From contig JBKHXF010000008.1 in assembly GCA_046566145.1 (NCBI GenBank), forward strand, positions 124,001 to 188,000: a stretch of DNA of 64,000 bases, in the 5' to 3' direction. A program made the position numbers and the translations under genes. The DNA is from JBKHXF01 sp046566145. GTDB taxonomy: Bacteria > Actinomycetota > Nitriliruptoria > Nitriliruptorales > Nitriliruptoraceae. Shown here one piece after another: positions 8,501 through 16,745 of this stretch; position 1 is the first letter of the stretch, and each line of letters begins with the position of its first letter. The notes under the pieces are model-generated. The model worked only from the letters and a program-made list of their open reading frames with translations, was not told the DNA's origin and ran no database searches.

Positions 8501-8863
8501 TCAGCGCACCATGGCGCGGAGGTCGGAGAACCAGTCGTCCCGGCGGAGCTGGTGGTGGAACGCGATGACGTCATCGAGGGTGAAGGCCGGGCCGGCCGGC
8601 GGGTCCTCGGGGTGGGCGGGATCGAGCGGGGCGGCCTGGTCGGTGTCGCTCACCGAGACCGGCACGCCGCCCGTGGTCAGCAGCCGGGCGATGCGCTCGT
8701 CGGCGGGCTTGGTGACGGTGTCGTCGCAGCTCGGGCACGCGAACCGGTAGGTCGAGCCCTCGGCGACCTCGGCGAACGCGTCCCGCACGACCTCGAGCTG
8801 GATGTCGTCCGGTCGCAGGTCGACCTCTCCGCAGGTGGGGCAGGTGGCCCGGATCCTCGTCAT
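8501..8863 (-). CDS. Small zinc-ribbon protein, unknown function
   Basis: A 120-residue protein with two CxxC pairs, C8/C11 (CPTC) and C43/C46 (CPSC), forming a probable zinc ribbon in the first 60 residues. The C-terminal 30 residues (FTLDDVIAFHHQLRRDDWFSDL) look like a conserved helical motif. ATG start with GGGAG 9 bases upstream. It is located just after pafC, inside the conserved pafA-tatC block. Zinc ribbons of this type bind nucleic acid or protein, but no specific role is visible. Confidence 0.7.
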   Translation of the reverse strand: MTRIRATCPTCGEVDLRPDDIQLEVVRDAFAEVAEGSTYRFACPSCDDTVTKPADERIARLLTTGGVPVSVSDTDQAAPLDPAHPEDPPAGPAFTLDDVIAFHHQLRRDDWFSDLRAMVR

Positions 8864-8961
8864 GGTGTGCGCTCCCTGTGCTGGCGTACCCGTCACATCG
8901 GCGGCGCCGAGCGGCGGGTTCACCGTCAGGGGGGTGTCAACTGCAGAACCACCACGACGGA

Positions 8962-9903
8962 CTAGTCCACGAACGCACCCTCGTACCGCGCCAGTGCAGC
9001 GAGCGCGGCCTCCCGAACGCGCTGTGCGAGCCAGGTGGGCGCGGTGAGCACGACCGACCCCGCCGCGGTGAGCACGACACCCACCAGCCAGGCCGGCGTG
9101 TCGGTGTGGAGTCGCACCGTCGCGCTGCCGTCCGGGTGCTCGGCGACCTCCTCGGCGCGCACGGCGTCGAGGACCCACCGTCCCCGGGGCGCGACCTCGA
9201 GGACGACCTCGACGTCCTGCGGTCCCGGCTGGTAGCGCGGGGCGGGCAGCGCGGTCCGGGGCGCCTCCACGGCGACCGGCTGTTCGGTCACCCGCACGTC
9301 CGCGATCCGGTCCAGTCGGTAGGTGCGGTGCCCCTCGGCCTCCCGCGCCTGCCCGTGGAGGTACCACGACCCGTCCACGACCTCGAGGCTCCACGGGTCG
9401 ACCACACGGTCGGTCGGGGCGTCCTCGCCGCGGGCCGCGTAGGACAGCACCACGGCCACGCGACGGGCGATCGCGTCGCGCAGCACCGGGAGCCGCTCGG
9501 CCCCGTCGTGCTCGAGGTGCACGGCGACGCCGGGCGGGATGCCGGCGGCCCGGCGGACCTTGTCCACCGCGCTCGCGAGGGCGGGCACCTCCTCGCCGAG
9601 CGCCTCGGCCACCGCGTCCACGGTCAGCACGAGACGCAGCGCCTCCCGTGGGGTGAGCCGCAGCGGCCGTCGCAGCTCGTCGGCCATCCGCACGACGATG
9701 CGGTCGGCGACGATGTCGACCTCGAACAGGTCGCCGCCGCGGAGCCCCGGCAGGCCGCAGAACTCGAGCGCCGCCAGGTCCCTGCGCAGCACCGATTGGG
9801 TCACCCCGAAGGCCTCGGCGGTCTCGTCGACGGAGGCGCCGGGTCGTTCGAGCAGCCACGGGACCAACGTCAGCATCCGGGCGACGGCGTCGGTCGCGCT
9901 CAC
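8962..9903 (-). CDS. pafC: WYL-domain transcription factor PafC
   Basis: A 313-residue protein with an N-terminal winged-helix domain (RMLTLVPWLLERPGASVDET...FGVT) and a central WYL domain (GSWYLHGQAREAEGHRTYRL), then a WCX-type C-terminus. With PafB it forms the PafBC activator of the LexA-independent DNA-damage response described in mycobacteria, where single-stranded DNA acts through the WYL domain. The GTG start overlaps the pafB stop by GTGA (9900-9903), consistent with an obligate heterodimer made in equal amounts. Confidence 0.9.
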   Translation of the reverse strand: MSATDAVARMLTLVPWLLERPGASVDETAEAFGVTQSVLRRDLAALEFCGLPGLRGGDLFEVDIVADRIVVRMADELRRPLRLTPREALRLVLTVDAVAEALGEEVPALASAVDKVRRAAGIPPGVAVHLEHDGAERLPVLRDAIARRVAVVLSYAARGEDAPTDRVVDPWSLEVVDGSWYLHGQAREAEGHRTYRLDRIADVRVTEQPVAVEAPRTALPAPRYQPGPQDVEVVLEVAPRGRWVLDAVRAEEVAEHPDGSATVRLHTDTPAWLVGVVLTAAGSVVLTAPTWLAQRVREAALAALARYEGAFVD

Positions 9904-10859
9904 GCGACGCCCCCGTCGGCCACATCGACGTGCGCGTCCGCCACGGCACGCAGCGCGGCCGCGACGTCGTCGCGCACGGACGGAGGCCCGGTCACCTCGA
10001 CGTCGTGCCCGTGGCCGAGCGCCCAGGTCCGGACCCGCCACGGTCCGGCCGCCGGGAACGTGACCGGGACGCCCGCGTCGCCCGGGTCGCCGGTCACCCG
10101 TGCCCCGCGGGCGACCGCCTGCCAGACGACCGCGGGCGCGACGAGTGCCTCCACCGCCACCTCGGGCTCCGCGGGCCCGTCGAGGTGGGCGGCGACGTCG
10201 AGGTCCTCCGGGACGCGCACGGTGCCCGGCTCGCCGACGGTGCGGATCTCCCCCTCGACGCGGTCGAGGCGGAACGCCCGGACCGCGTCGCGGTCGTGGT
10301 CGCGACCGACCAGGTACCAGGCACCACGCCGGGAGGCGACGGCGTACGGGTCGACCGTCCGGGACCCGACCTCCCCCGTGGCCGGCCGGTAGGTGAAGCG
10401 GACCGACGCGCCGCCGACCACCGCGTCGGCCAGCGCCTCGACCGGGCTCGCGTCGAGCGTCACGGTCGTCGGTGCCGGCTCGGGCAGGGCTGCTGGGTCC
10501 GGGGCACGCGCGGCGACCTTGCTCAGGGCCAGGCGGTCCACGTCGTCGCCGGCGGCCCGCAGCGCGAGCGCGAGGGCCGCGACCTCCTCCGCCGTCAGCT
10601 CGACGTCCGGCAGCTCGTAGGCCTCGCGGTCGATCGTGTAGCCGACCTCGGACCCGAAGGCGTCCAGGTCGCGCGTCTCGATGGGGACCCCGAGCGCGCG
10701 CAGGTCGTCCTTGTCGCGCTCGAACATGCGGCGCGCGGACTCGGCGTCGTCCTGGTGGTAGTAGCCGGTGCGCCGTCGCAGCTCGGCGAAGGTCAGGGGA
10801 CGGCGCGTCTCGAGCAGCGCGACGGTCAGGTTGACCAGCCGCTCCTGCTTCGCGCTCAC
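9900..10859 (-). CDS. pafB: WYL-domain transcription factor PafB
   Basis: A 319-residue protein beginning SAKQERLVNLTVALLETRRP, the typical PafB N-terminus, with a winged helix at about 1-60 and a WYL domain around RGAWYLVGRDHDRDAVRAFR. It is the upstream partner of the pafBC pair and lies just downstream of pafA as in mycobacteria. A TACCCT element at 10895-10900 is 35 bases upstream of the GTG start, so pafBC may have its own promoter in addition to read-through from pafA. Confidence 0.92.
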   Translation of the reverse strand: MSAKQERLVNLTVALLETRRPLTFAELRRRTGYYHQDDAESARRMFERDKDDLRALGVPIETRDLDAFGSEVGYTIDREAYELPDVELTAEEVAALALALRAAGDDVDRLALSKVAARAPDPAALPEPAPTTVTLDASPVEALADAVVGGASVRFTYRPATGEVGSRTVDPYAVASRRGAWYLVGRDHDRDAVRAFRLDRVEGEIRTVGEPGTVRVPEDLDVAAHLDGPAEPEVAVEALVAPAVVWQAVARGARVTGDPGDAGVPVTFPAAGPWRVRTWALGHGHDVEVTGPPSVRDDVAAALRAVADAHVDVADGGVA

Positions 10860-10894
10860 GGTGCCTCCGCTGTCGGACCTGCCGGGCGCGGCGG

Positions 10895-10900
10895 AGGGTA
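10895..10900 (-). promoter_or_regulatory. Putative -10 element (TACCCT) of pafBC
   Basis: Minus-strand TACCCT, 35 bases before the pafB GTG, within the 124-base gap between pafA and pafB. The mycobacterial PafBC recognition element was not looked for in detail; a comparison with it would be informative here. Confidence 0.4.
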
Positions 10901-10983
10901 GCCAGCCGCCGGCGCCGGCCACCTTGGCGGCGGGGCGCCGCGGGCACCGGGGAGCCGCAACGCCCGTCGTGGGGACCGCGCCG

Positions 10984-12342
10984 TCACATCGACGCGATGA
11001 GCTTGTCCACGCGCTCGTCCTCCGAGCGGAACGGGTCCTTGCACAGCACGGTGCGCTGCGCCTGGTCGTTGAGCTTCAGGTGCACCCAGTCGACGGTGTA
11101 GTCGCGGCGGCGCGCCTTGGCCTGGCGGATGAACCGGCCACGCAGCGCGGCCCGGGTGTCGGGGGGCGGCTCCTCGGTCGCGCGCGCGATCTCCTCGTCG
11201 TCGGTGACCCGCTCGACGCGCCCCTGCCGCTCCAGCAGGTAGTACAGCCCTCTGCTGCGGGTGACGTCGTGGTAGGCGAGGTCGAGCATCGCCACGCGCG
11301 GGTGGGCGAGCGGCAGGTCGTGGCGGGCCCGGTACGCCTCGACGATGCGGTACTTCGCGACCCAGTCGAGCTCGCGGTGCAGCGACATCGGGTCGTGCTC
11401 GAGCCGGTCGAGCACGTGGGCCCAGGCGGCGACGACCTTCTTCGCCTCCTCGTCGGCCTCGTGGCTGGAGGCGACGAAGCGGTCCACCCGCTCGAGGTAG
11501 GCGTGCTGGATCTCCAGCGCCGACATCTCCCGACCGCTCGCAAGCCGGATGCGTCGCGTGCCGGTGACGTCGTGGCTGATCTCGCGGATGGCCCGGATCG
11601 GGTTGTCGAGGGTGAGGTCGCGCATGACCGCGTCCTCCTCGAGCATCCGCAGGACGAGGTCGCACGTCGCGACCTTCAGCCACGTGGTGTGCTCGTTCAT
11701 GTTCGAGTCGCCCACGATGACGTGCAGACGCCGGAAGCGCTCCGCGTCGGCGTGGGGCTCGTCACGCGTGTTGATGATGGGACGGGAGCGGGTGGTCGCC
11801 GACGAGACGCCCTCCCAGATGTGCTCGGCGCGCTGCGCGAGCGAGAAGATCGCGCCCCGGGGGGTCTGCAGGACCTTCCCCGCCCCGGAGAAGACCTGGC
11901 GGGTCACGAGGAACGGGATCAGCGCGTCGGCCAGCCGCTGGAACTCCCCAACGCGGGCCGTCAGGTAGTTCTCGTGGCAGCCGTACGAGTTGCCGGCCGA
12001 GTCGGTGTTGTTCTTGAACAGGCTGATCTCGCCGGCGATGCCCTCCTCGTGGAGGCGCTGCTCCGCCGCCGCGACGAGGTCCTCGAGGATCCGCTCGCCC
12101 GCCTTGTCGTGCACGACCACCTGGCGCGGGGAGTCGCACTCGGGCGTCGCGTACTCCGGGTGGGAGCCGACGTCGAGGTAGAGCCGGGCCCCGTTCTCGA
12201 GGAACACGTTCGAGGAGCGGCCCCACGAGACGACGCGACGGAACAGGTAGCGGGCGACCTCGTCCGGGCTGAGCCGGCGCTGCCCCTTGAAGGTGCAGGT
12301 GACGCCGTACTCGTTCTCGATGCCGAAGATCCGTCGCCGCAC
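10984..12342 (-). CDS. pafA: Pup--protein ligase PafA
   Basis: A 452-residue glutamine-synthetase-fold ligase, the same length as the mycobacterial enzyme. Hallmarks are the N-terminal RRRIFGIENEYGVTC, HPEYATPECDSP, KNNTDSAGNSYGCHENY and RPIINTRDEPHAD. It activates the C-terminal glutamate of Pup with ATP and joins it to substrate lysines, marking them for the proteasome. The GTG at 12342 was chosen: it gives the family length and has GAGG 5 bases upstream. A GTG at 12348, or a GTG at 12429 adding 29 residues, is possible but less likely. It is separated from prcA by a metallopeptidase and an opposite-strand gene. Confidence 0.93.
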   Translation of the reverse strand: MRRRIFGIENEYGVTCTFKGQRRLSPDEVARYLFRRVVSWGRSSNVFLENGARLYLDVGSHPEYATPECDSPRQVVVHDKAGERILEDLVAAAEQRLHEEGIAGEISLFKNNTDSAGNSYGCHENYLTARVGEFQRLADALIPFLVTRQVFSGAGKVLQTPRGAIFSLAQRAEHIWEGVSSATTRSRPIINTRDEPHADAERFRRLHVIVGDSNMNEHTTWLKVATCDLVLRMLEEDAVMRDLTLDNPIRAIREISHDVTGTRRIRLASGREMSALEIQHAYLERVDRFVASSHEADEEAKKVVAAWAHVLDRLEHDPMSLHRELDWVAKYRIVEAYRARHDLPLAHPRVAMLDLAYHDVTRSRGLYYLLERQGRVERVTDDEEIARATEEPPPDTRAALRGRFIRQAKARRRDYTVDWVHLKLNDQAQRTVLCKDPFRSEDERVDKLIASM

Positions 12343-12493
12343 GTGCACCTCGTCCGTGTCGTGGTCGCCGGCGATCGCGTGCCCGGCTGCGTGCGGCCCG
12401 GTCGTGCCGCCGTGGCTCGATGGTGTCACATCCCGACCTCCTGCGCGCCACGCTGCGACCGAGGCGTGGGGCTGGCATCCTGCGTCGACGGGT

Positions 12494-12514
12494 GCAGGGG
12501 CGCGGAGCCCCTGC
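12494..12514. other. 8-bp perfect hairpin in the pafA upstream region
   Basis: Arms GCAGGGGC (12494-12501) and GCCCCTGC (12507-12514) with a 5-base loop. It lies in the 207-base space between divergent pafA and the 12550 gene. This space contains no TANNNT on the pafA strand, so the pafA promoter is not recognised; the hairpin could be regulatory or a terminator for transcripts entering from either side. Confidence 0.4.
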
Positions 12515-12549
12515 GGCGACCCGCCCGCGGCCGTGGGAGGCGACCGAGC

Positions 12550-13026
12550 GTGACCGACCCCGACCCCCTCGGGCGTGTCGACGCCTGCCTCGCGGCGCTC
12601 GACGCCGCCGTCGCGCGGCTGACCCCGGCGGTGGAGGGCGCCGTCGCGGCGCTCTCGGAGCTCGGGGCGCAGCGGTACCGGGCGCTGCCGGCGCGCGACC
12701 TCGTGGCGCTGGAGCTCGCCCGCGAGGCCGTGCGCGCCGCCGGGCCCCCGGTCGGCGCGGCCCTCGACCCGGCGGCCCGGACGCGGCTGCTCGCCGGGCT
12801 GCGGGACCGGACCGGGGTGGCGCTGTGGGACGACCCGACCCTGCTCGCCACGCTGCCGACGGCCCGTCGTGGCGTGCTCGAGGTCCTGCGCGACACCGCG
12901 GGCGACCGGGCCTCCGGCGCGGACGACCTCGCGGCGTACGCCGAGCACCACGCCGCGGTCGTCCGCGCGCTGGCCGGCGACGCCGCGGACCCGCTCGTGG
13001 CCGAGGTGGCCACCGCGCTGTCCTGA
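12550..13026 (+). CDS. Hypothetical protein between pafA and the prcA-linked metallopeptidase
   Basis: A 158-residue, Ala/Leu-rich, probably all-helical soluble protein of unknown function. GTG start with GGGAGG about 9 bases upstream; third codon positions are almost entirely G or C, as in the sure genes nearby. It runs against the direction of the whole proteasome block and ends 5 bases before the convergent metallopeptidase stop. I recognise no domain. A real gene is favoured by codon bias and ribosome site, but homologues would be needed for certainty. Confidence 0.55.
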   Translation: MTDPDPLGRVDACLAALDAAVARLTPAVEGAVAALSELGAQRYRALPARDLVALELAREAVRAAGPPVGAALDPAARTRLLAGLRDRTGVALWDDPTLLATLPTARRGVLEVLRDTAGDRASGADDLAAYAEHHAAVVRALAGDAADPLVAEVATALS

Positions 13027-13031
13027 GGGGC

Positions 13032-14429
13032 TCAGCCGAGCGCGTCTGCCCCGGGACCGGCGAGGTCCGTCGCCGTCGTCCGGTCCCCGGCCACGCCCAC
13101 CCGGGCCGTCGTGCCCGTGCAGCTGACCACGACGACGCGGTCGGGCAGGGTGGCGACGGTGACGAGCGACGTCGGCCCCTCGGGCACCCCGGCGCTGGTG
13201 CTGCCCCCCTCGACTCGAGCGAGGGCGGCGGCCCAGCCGGTCAGCCCGGTGGTGCAGGTGGCCGGGTCGGCCACCTCGAGCGCCACGGCGAGCGCCGGCG
13301 CGTCGTCCGCGCCGCGCCAGAGACCGACCTGTCCGCCCGCCCAGCCGGCGGCGAGCCCGCGCGGGTCCGCGGGTCCCACTGCCTCGTCTCCGCCGGGTGC
13401 CTCGAGCAGCAGGAGCAGGTCGACGGCGCCGAAGGTCGCCCGGCGTGCGAGCGTCGACCCGGCGGGAGCCGCCGGGAGGGCGGGCGGCTCCGCATCGACC
13501 GCCGGCGCGTCCGGGAACAGGACCTCGGCGGTGGTGCGCGGCGGGTCCGCGTACGCGGCGTCCACCGCGGCCCACCCGCCGGCGTCGAAGAGGCGCTGGA
13601 CGTACGCGAGCCCGTCGACGTACGGCAGCTCGAGCGAGCGCCGCAGGACGTGCGGGAGCGACTCGAGCGCCTCGAGCTGCTCGACCAGGCCGGCCGCCTC
13701 GCGTCCGAGCGCGAGCTGGTCGACCAGCGTGAACGCCTCGGCGGCGTAGCGCTCCATGGTGAGCGTCGCGTCGCCCTCGACGAGCATGGTGGCCGCGAGG
13801 GCTGCGTCGTCGTCGCGGAGCTCGGTCGGGGCGGGGTCGGGGCGGCCGGGGTCACGCGACCCGGTCGGGTCCGGGAGTCCGAGGACAGCGTCGGCGAGGG
13901 CGTGCTGGAGCTCGTGGGCGAGGGTCAGCTCGTCGAGCCGTCCCAGCCGCGGGGTGGCACCCGGTGTCGCGCCGCCGCTCGGAGCCGTCGAGCGCCCCAC
14001 GACGAGCTCGCCGGTGCGGGGGTCGTAGAACCCTGCGACCTGCTCGGCGAGCGCGTCGGTCAGCAGGGACGCGAGGTCCGTCCCGGGCGGCAGCATCCCG
14101 AGCAGCACGAGGATCGTCGTGTCGTCGGCGAGGTCCTCGACCGCGAGGTCGGCGGCGGTGAGCTCCGCGACCCGTTCGGCGAGCGCGTCCGTGTCGAGGA
14201 CGGTCGGCGGCGGCAGCGGGGCGTCGAGGCCCCGGAGCTCCGAGACCGTCGCCGCGACCCGCTGGAGCTGGGCGTCCAGGCCCTCCACCACCGCCGGCGC
14301 GGCGGTCGGTGCCGGGGTGGACGCCGGCCCAGGGGCCGCCGGCGCGGAGACGCGGAGGGCGACCACGCCGGCCGTCGCCACCGACCCGAGCACGAGCAGC
14401 ACGAGGGGGGTGCGGGACGGCCCCCTCAC
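13032..14429 (-). CDS. Membrane-anchored HELQH zinc metallopeptidase, translationally coupled to prcA
   Basis: A 465-residue protein with an N-terminal membrane anchor or signal (about 8-26) and an Ala/Pro-rich linker to residue ~45. The zinc motif HELQH is at 172-176 and a likely third ligand E218 lies in MLVEGDATLT. The segment AGFYDPRTGELVV (132-144) is typical of a bacterial neutral zinc metallopeptidase family. The rest is extracytoplasmic. Its GTG start overlaps the prcA stop by GTGA, so it is made with the proteasome alpha subunit despite acting on the other side of the membrane. A metallopeptidase between prcA and pafA is not part of the mycobacterial locus as I recall it. Substrate unknown. 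Confidence 0.85.
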   Translation of the reverse strand: MRGPSRTPLVLLVLGSVATAGVVALRVSAPAAPGPASTPAPTAAPAVVEGLDAQLQRVAATVSELRGLDAPLPPPTVLDTDALAERVAELTAADLAVEDLADDTTILVLLGMLPPGTDLASLLTDALAEQVAGFYDPRTGELVVGRSTAPSGGATPGATPRLGRLDELTLAHELQHALADAVLGLPDPTGSRDPGRPDPAPTELRDDDAALAATMLVEGDATLTMERYAAEAFTLVDQLALGREAAGLVEQLEALESLPHVLRRSLELPYVDGLAYVQRLFDAGGWAAVDAAYADPPRTTAEVLFPDAPAVDAEPPALPAAPAGSTLARRATFGAVDLLLLLEAPGGDEAVGPADPRGLAAGWAGGQVGLWRGADDAPALAVALEVADPATCTTGLTGWAAALARVEGGSTSAGVPEGPTSLVTVATLPDRVVVVSCTGTTARVGVAGDRTTATDLAGPGADALG

Positions 14430-15109
14430 CCGGCGAGCAGCTCCGTCACGGGGTCGCCGTCGAGGCGGAAGAACTTGCGCCGGGGCCGCGTGCGGTCGAG
14501 GCCCGACACCTCGAGGTCGCCGGGCGGGATCTCCCGCTCGGTCGCGCGCGAGAGCGCGCCGGCGGCGAGCCGGACGGCCGCGCCGAGGTCCATCCCGTCG
14601 GCGTAGCCCTCCTCCAGGTCGGCGGTCAGCCGGTCGGCCTCGCCACCGATCGCGACGAGGCGGTGCTCGTCGACGATCGAGCCGTCGTAGAGGATGTGGT
14701 AGAGCTCGAGCGGGGCCTCGGGGCCGTTGACCTGTGCGATGAGCAGCTCCACCTCGTAGGGCTTGGAGTCGCCCATGAAGATCGCGCCGAGCGCCTGCGA
14801 GTAGGCGTTGGCGAGGGACTTCGCGGTGACGTCCTTGCGGTCGTACTGGTAGCCCTTGACGTCCGCGAGCCGGATGCCCGCGACCCGCATCGACTCGAAC
14901 TCGTTGTACTTGCCGACGGCGGCGAAGCCGATGCGGTCGTAGATCTCCGACGTCTTGTGCAGGGAGTGGGACGGGTTCTCCCCGACGAACACCACCCCGT
15001 CGGCGTACTCGACCGCGACCAGCGCACGGCCCCGGGCGATGCCCTTGCGGGCGTACTCGGCCCGGTCCTTCATCATCTGTTCGGGCGCGACGTAGAACGG
15101 GGAGGCCAC
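14426..15109 (-). CDS. prcA: Proteasome alpha subunit PrcA
   Basis: A 227-residue alpha-type subunit starting SPFYVAPEQMMKDRAEYARKG, which forms the gating N-terminus of the 20S outer rings. The subunit lacks an active-site threonine as expected. The YQYDRKDVTAKSLANAYSQ and YEVELLIAQV segments are typical of actinobacterial alpha subunits. GTG start; a 100-base spacer separates it from prcB, longer than the usual overlap. Its stop overlaps the metallopeptidase start. Confidence 0.95.
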   Translation of the reverse strand: MASPFYVAPEQMMKDRAEYARKGIARGRALVAVEYADGVVFVGENPSHSLHKTSEIYDRIGFAAVGKYNEFESMRVAGIRLADVKGYQYDRKDVTAKSLANAYSQALGAIFMGDSKPYEVELLIAQVNGPEAPLELYHILYDGSIVDEHRLVAIGGEADRLTADLEEGYADGMDLGAAVRLAAGALSRATEREIPPGDLEVSGLDRTRPRRKFFRLDGDPVTELLAG

Positions 15110-15209
15110 GGTCAGCTCGCTTCGCGCCCGCGTGGGGCGCCGGGTCGGGTGGGCGTGGGGACGTGTTCGGACGGGGGCGGGTCGGGTGGGGTGTCGGGCG
15201 GGCGCGTGG

Positions 15210-16046
15210 CTACAGACCGCGGGCCTCGCGACGGGAGGCGACGACCGCCTCGACGTGGGCCGCCACGGCCTCCTCGTCGAGCTCGCGGTAGCCGCCGGTG
15301 TCGATGACGGCGACGATCGGGTAGATGCGGCGCACGAGGTCGGGGCCGCCGGTCGCCGAGTCGTCCTCGGCCGCGTCGAAGAGCGCCTCGACGGCCACGG
15401 CGACGGCGGTGTCGGCGTCGAGTGTCGGGTCGGCGAGCCGCTTGAGCGTGCCCTTGGCGATCATGGAGCCGGAGCCGGTCGCGGCGTAGTCGGTGGAGCG
15501 GTAGCGCCCGCCGACGGGGTCGTACTCGAAGATGGAGCCGACACCGCTGTAGGGGTCCACACCGGCGAAGAGCGGGACGACGACGAGGCCCTGCATGGCC
15601 AGCGGCAGGTTCGCGCGGACCATCCCGGCGAGCTTGTTGGACTTGCCGTCGAGGGAGAGCACCTCGCCCTCGATCTTCTCGTAGTGCTCGAGCTCGGTGG
15701 AGAACAGCCGCGCGAGGTCCATCGCGGGACCGGCAGCGCCCGAGATGGCGATGGCGGAGAAGTCGTCGGCGGGGAAGACCTTGCGCATGTCCTTGCGCGA
15801 GATGATGTTGCCGCTGGTGGCCCGCCGGTCGCCGGCGACGACCACGCCGCCGGCGTGGACGAGGGCGAGCACCGTGGTTCCCTCGATGAGCGACGAGCGC
15901 AGCTCCTCCGGCATCTCCCCGCCGCGCAGCAGGTCGGGGACGGCGTCCGGCGCGGCGTGCTGGAGCACCTGGAAGAACGAGGCGCCGCCGGCGTCGAACG
16001 CGCGCGGGACCAGGCCGCCGAGGTGGGTCGTCGTGGGGTCGCTCAC
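15210..16046 (-). CDS. prcB: Proteasome beta subunit PrcB
   Basis: A 278-residue precursor. The propeptide is about 56 residues and is cut at G56/T57 (IEG-TTVLALV), leaving Thr57 as the N-terminal nucleophile; catalytic-site partners are visible in AGDRRATSGN (Asp) and SRKDMRKVF (Lys). It forms the proteolytic inner rings of the 20S core fed by Mpa. GTG start; a TATCCTCG element lies 72 bases upstream. Together with prcA it follows pup after a gap containing one small possible gene. Confidence 0.95.
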   Translation of the reverse strand: MSDPTTTHLGGLVPRAFDAGGASFFQVLQHAAPDAVPDLLRGGEMPEELRSSLIEGTTVLALVHAGGVVVAGDRRATSGNIISRKDMRKVFPADDFSAIAISGAAGPAMDLARLFSTELEHYEKIEGEVLSLDGKSNKLAGMVRANLPLAMQGLVVVPLFAGVDPYSGVGSIFEYDPVGGRYRSTDYAATGSGSMIAKGTLKRLADPTLDADTAVAVAVEALFDAAEDDSATGGPDLVRRIYPIVAVIDTGGYRELDEEAVAAHVEAVVASRREARGL

Positions 16047-16117
16047 GTCGTGGCTGCTCCTCGTCGGGTGCGGTCGCCTGCGGGCGGGTTCGGAGCCGCC
16101 GTGCGGTCCGCGCGGCG

Positions 16118-16123
16118 AGGATA
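16118..16123 (-). promoter_or_regulatory. Putative -10 element (TATCCT) of prcBA
   Basis: Minus-strand TATCCT followed by CG, 72 bases upstream of the prcB GTG; fits TANNNTCG. Confidence 0.45.
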
Positions 16124-16189
16124 GGTCGGCGGTGCCGGCCGGCGCGCGGTCCCTGACAGCCGGCCGCGCAGGCGGCAGGCTGTCGCACC

Positions 16190-16375
16190 GTGGCCGACCG
16201 TGACCCCGACCAGCTCCTGCGCGACGCGCTCGCGCTGCGCGCCCTGCTCGAGGACCTCGAGGAGGGCGAGCACGAGCTGCGCATCCGTCTGCTCGAGGCC
16301 CGGATGGAGCTGCGGCTGGAGGCGGCCCGCCAGTGGCGTCGACACGGATGGCGGCCGATCACCGACCGCTTCTGA
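16190..16375 (+). CDS. Possible small charged helical protein
   Basis: A 61-residue product rich in Arg, Leu and Glu (RDALALRALLEDLEEGEHEL...), likely a single long amphipathic helix. It is on the plus strand, between pup and prcB which are both on minus. The GTG has no ribosome site, but a CAGGCT hexamer ends exactly 8 bases before it, the spacing seen at the probable leaderless genes in this window. Its function is unknown and its existence is uncertain. Confidence 0.4.
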   Translation: MADRDPDQLLRDALALRALLEDLEEGEHELRIRLLEARMELRLEAARQWRRHGWRPITDRF

Positions 16376-16413
16376 CCGTCAGCCCCAGCCCCGCCGGACG
16401 GCGGGGCGCCGGC

Positions 16414-16614
16414 CTACTGGCCACCCTTCTGGACGTAGTTCTTGACGAACTCCTCGGCGTTCTCCTCGAGGACGTCGTCGATCTCGTCGAGCAGGTCGTC
16501 CACGTCGTCGAGGACGTCGGTGGCCTCCTCGGTGGCGGTCGACGCCGGCGGCGTCGCCTCCTCGACCTCCTCGGCCGACGAGCCGCCCTTCTGGACCTGT
16601 CCGCCGTCGCTCAT
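16414..16614 (-). CDS. pup: Prokaryotic ubiquitin-like protein Pup
   Basis: A 66-residue, very acidic, intrinsically disordered protein ending VKNYVQKGGQ. The C-terminal Gln is the form that Dop deamidates to Glu before PafA attaches it to substrate lysines. The central acidic stretch TDVLDDVDDLLDEIDDVLEE is the segment that folds into a helix against the Mpa coiled coil. ATG start. It is separated from dop by 131 bases containing a TACAGTCG promoter-like element, so pup can be expressed apart from mpa-dop. Confidence 0.97.
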   Translation of the reverse strand: MSDGGQVQKGGSSAEEVEEATPPASTATEEATDVLDDVDDLLDEIDDVLEENAEEFVKNYVQKGGQ

Positions 16615-16683
16615 CCGCGTGCTCCCCGTGCTGCTGCTCGTGCGCCTGTGGGCCCGTACGGGCCCCTCGGCCGGGCGCGACCG

Positions 16684-16689
16684 ACTGTA
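16684..16689 (-). promoter_or_regulatory. Putative -10 element (TACAGT) of pup
   Basis: Minus-strand TACAGT followed by CG, 70 bases upstream of the pup ATG; fits TANNNTCG. Confidence 0.4.
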
Positions 16690-16745
16690 GCCCTCGACCC
16701 GCGTCGCGTCCGTGGAGCCCGGACGCCACCCGGGGACCGACGAGG

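Noticed and set aside
12348..12429. Longer PafA starting at the GTG near 12429
   Set aside because: Adds 29 low-complexity residues absent from the family; the GTG at 12342 gives the standard 452-residue protein with GAGG 5 bases upstream.
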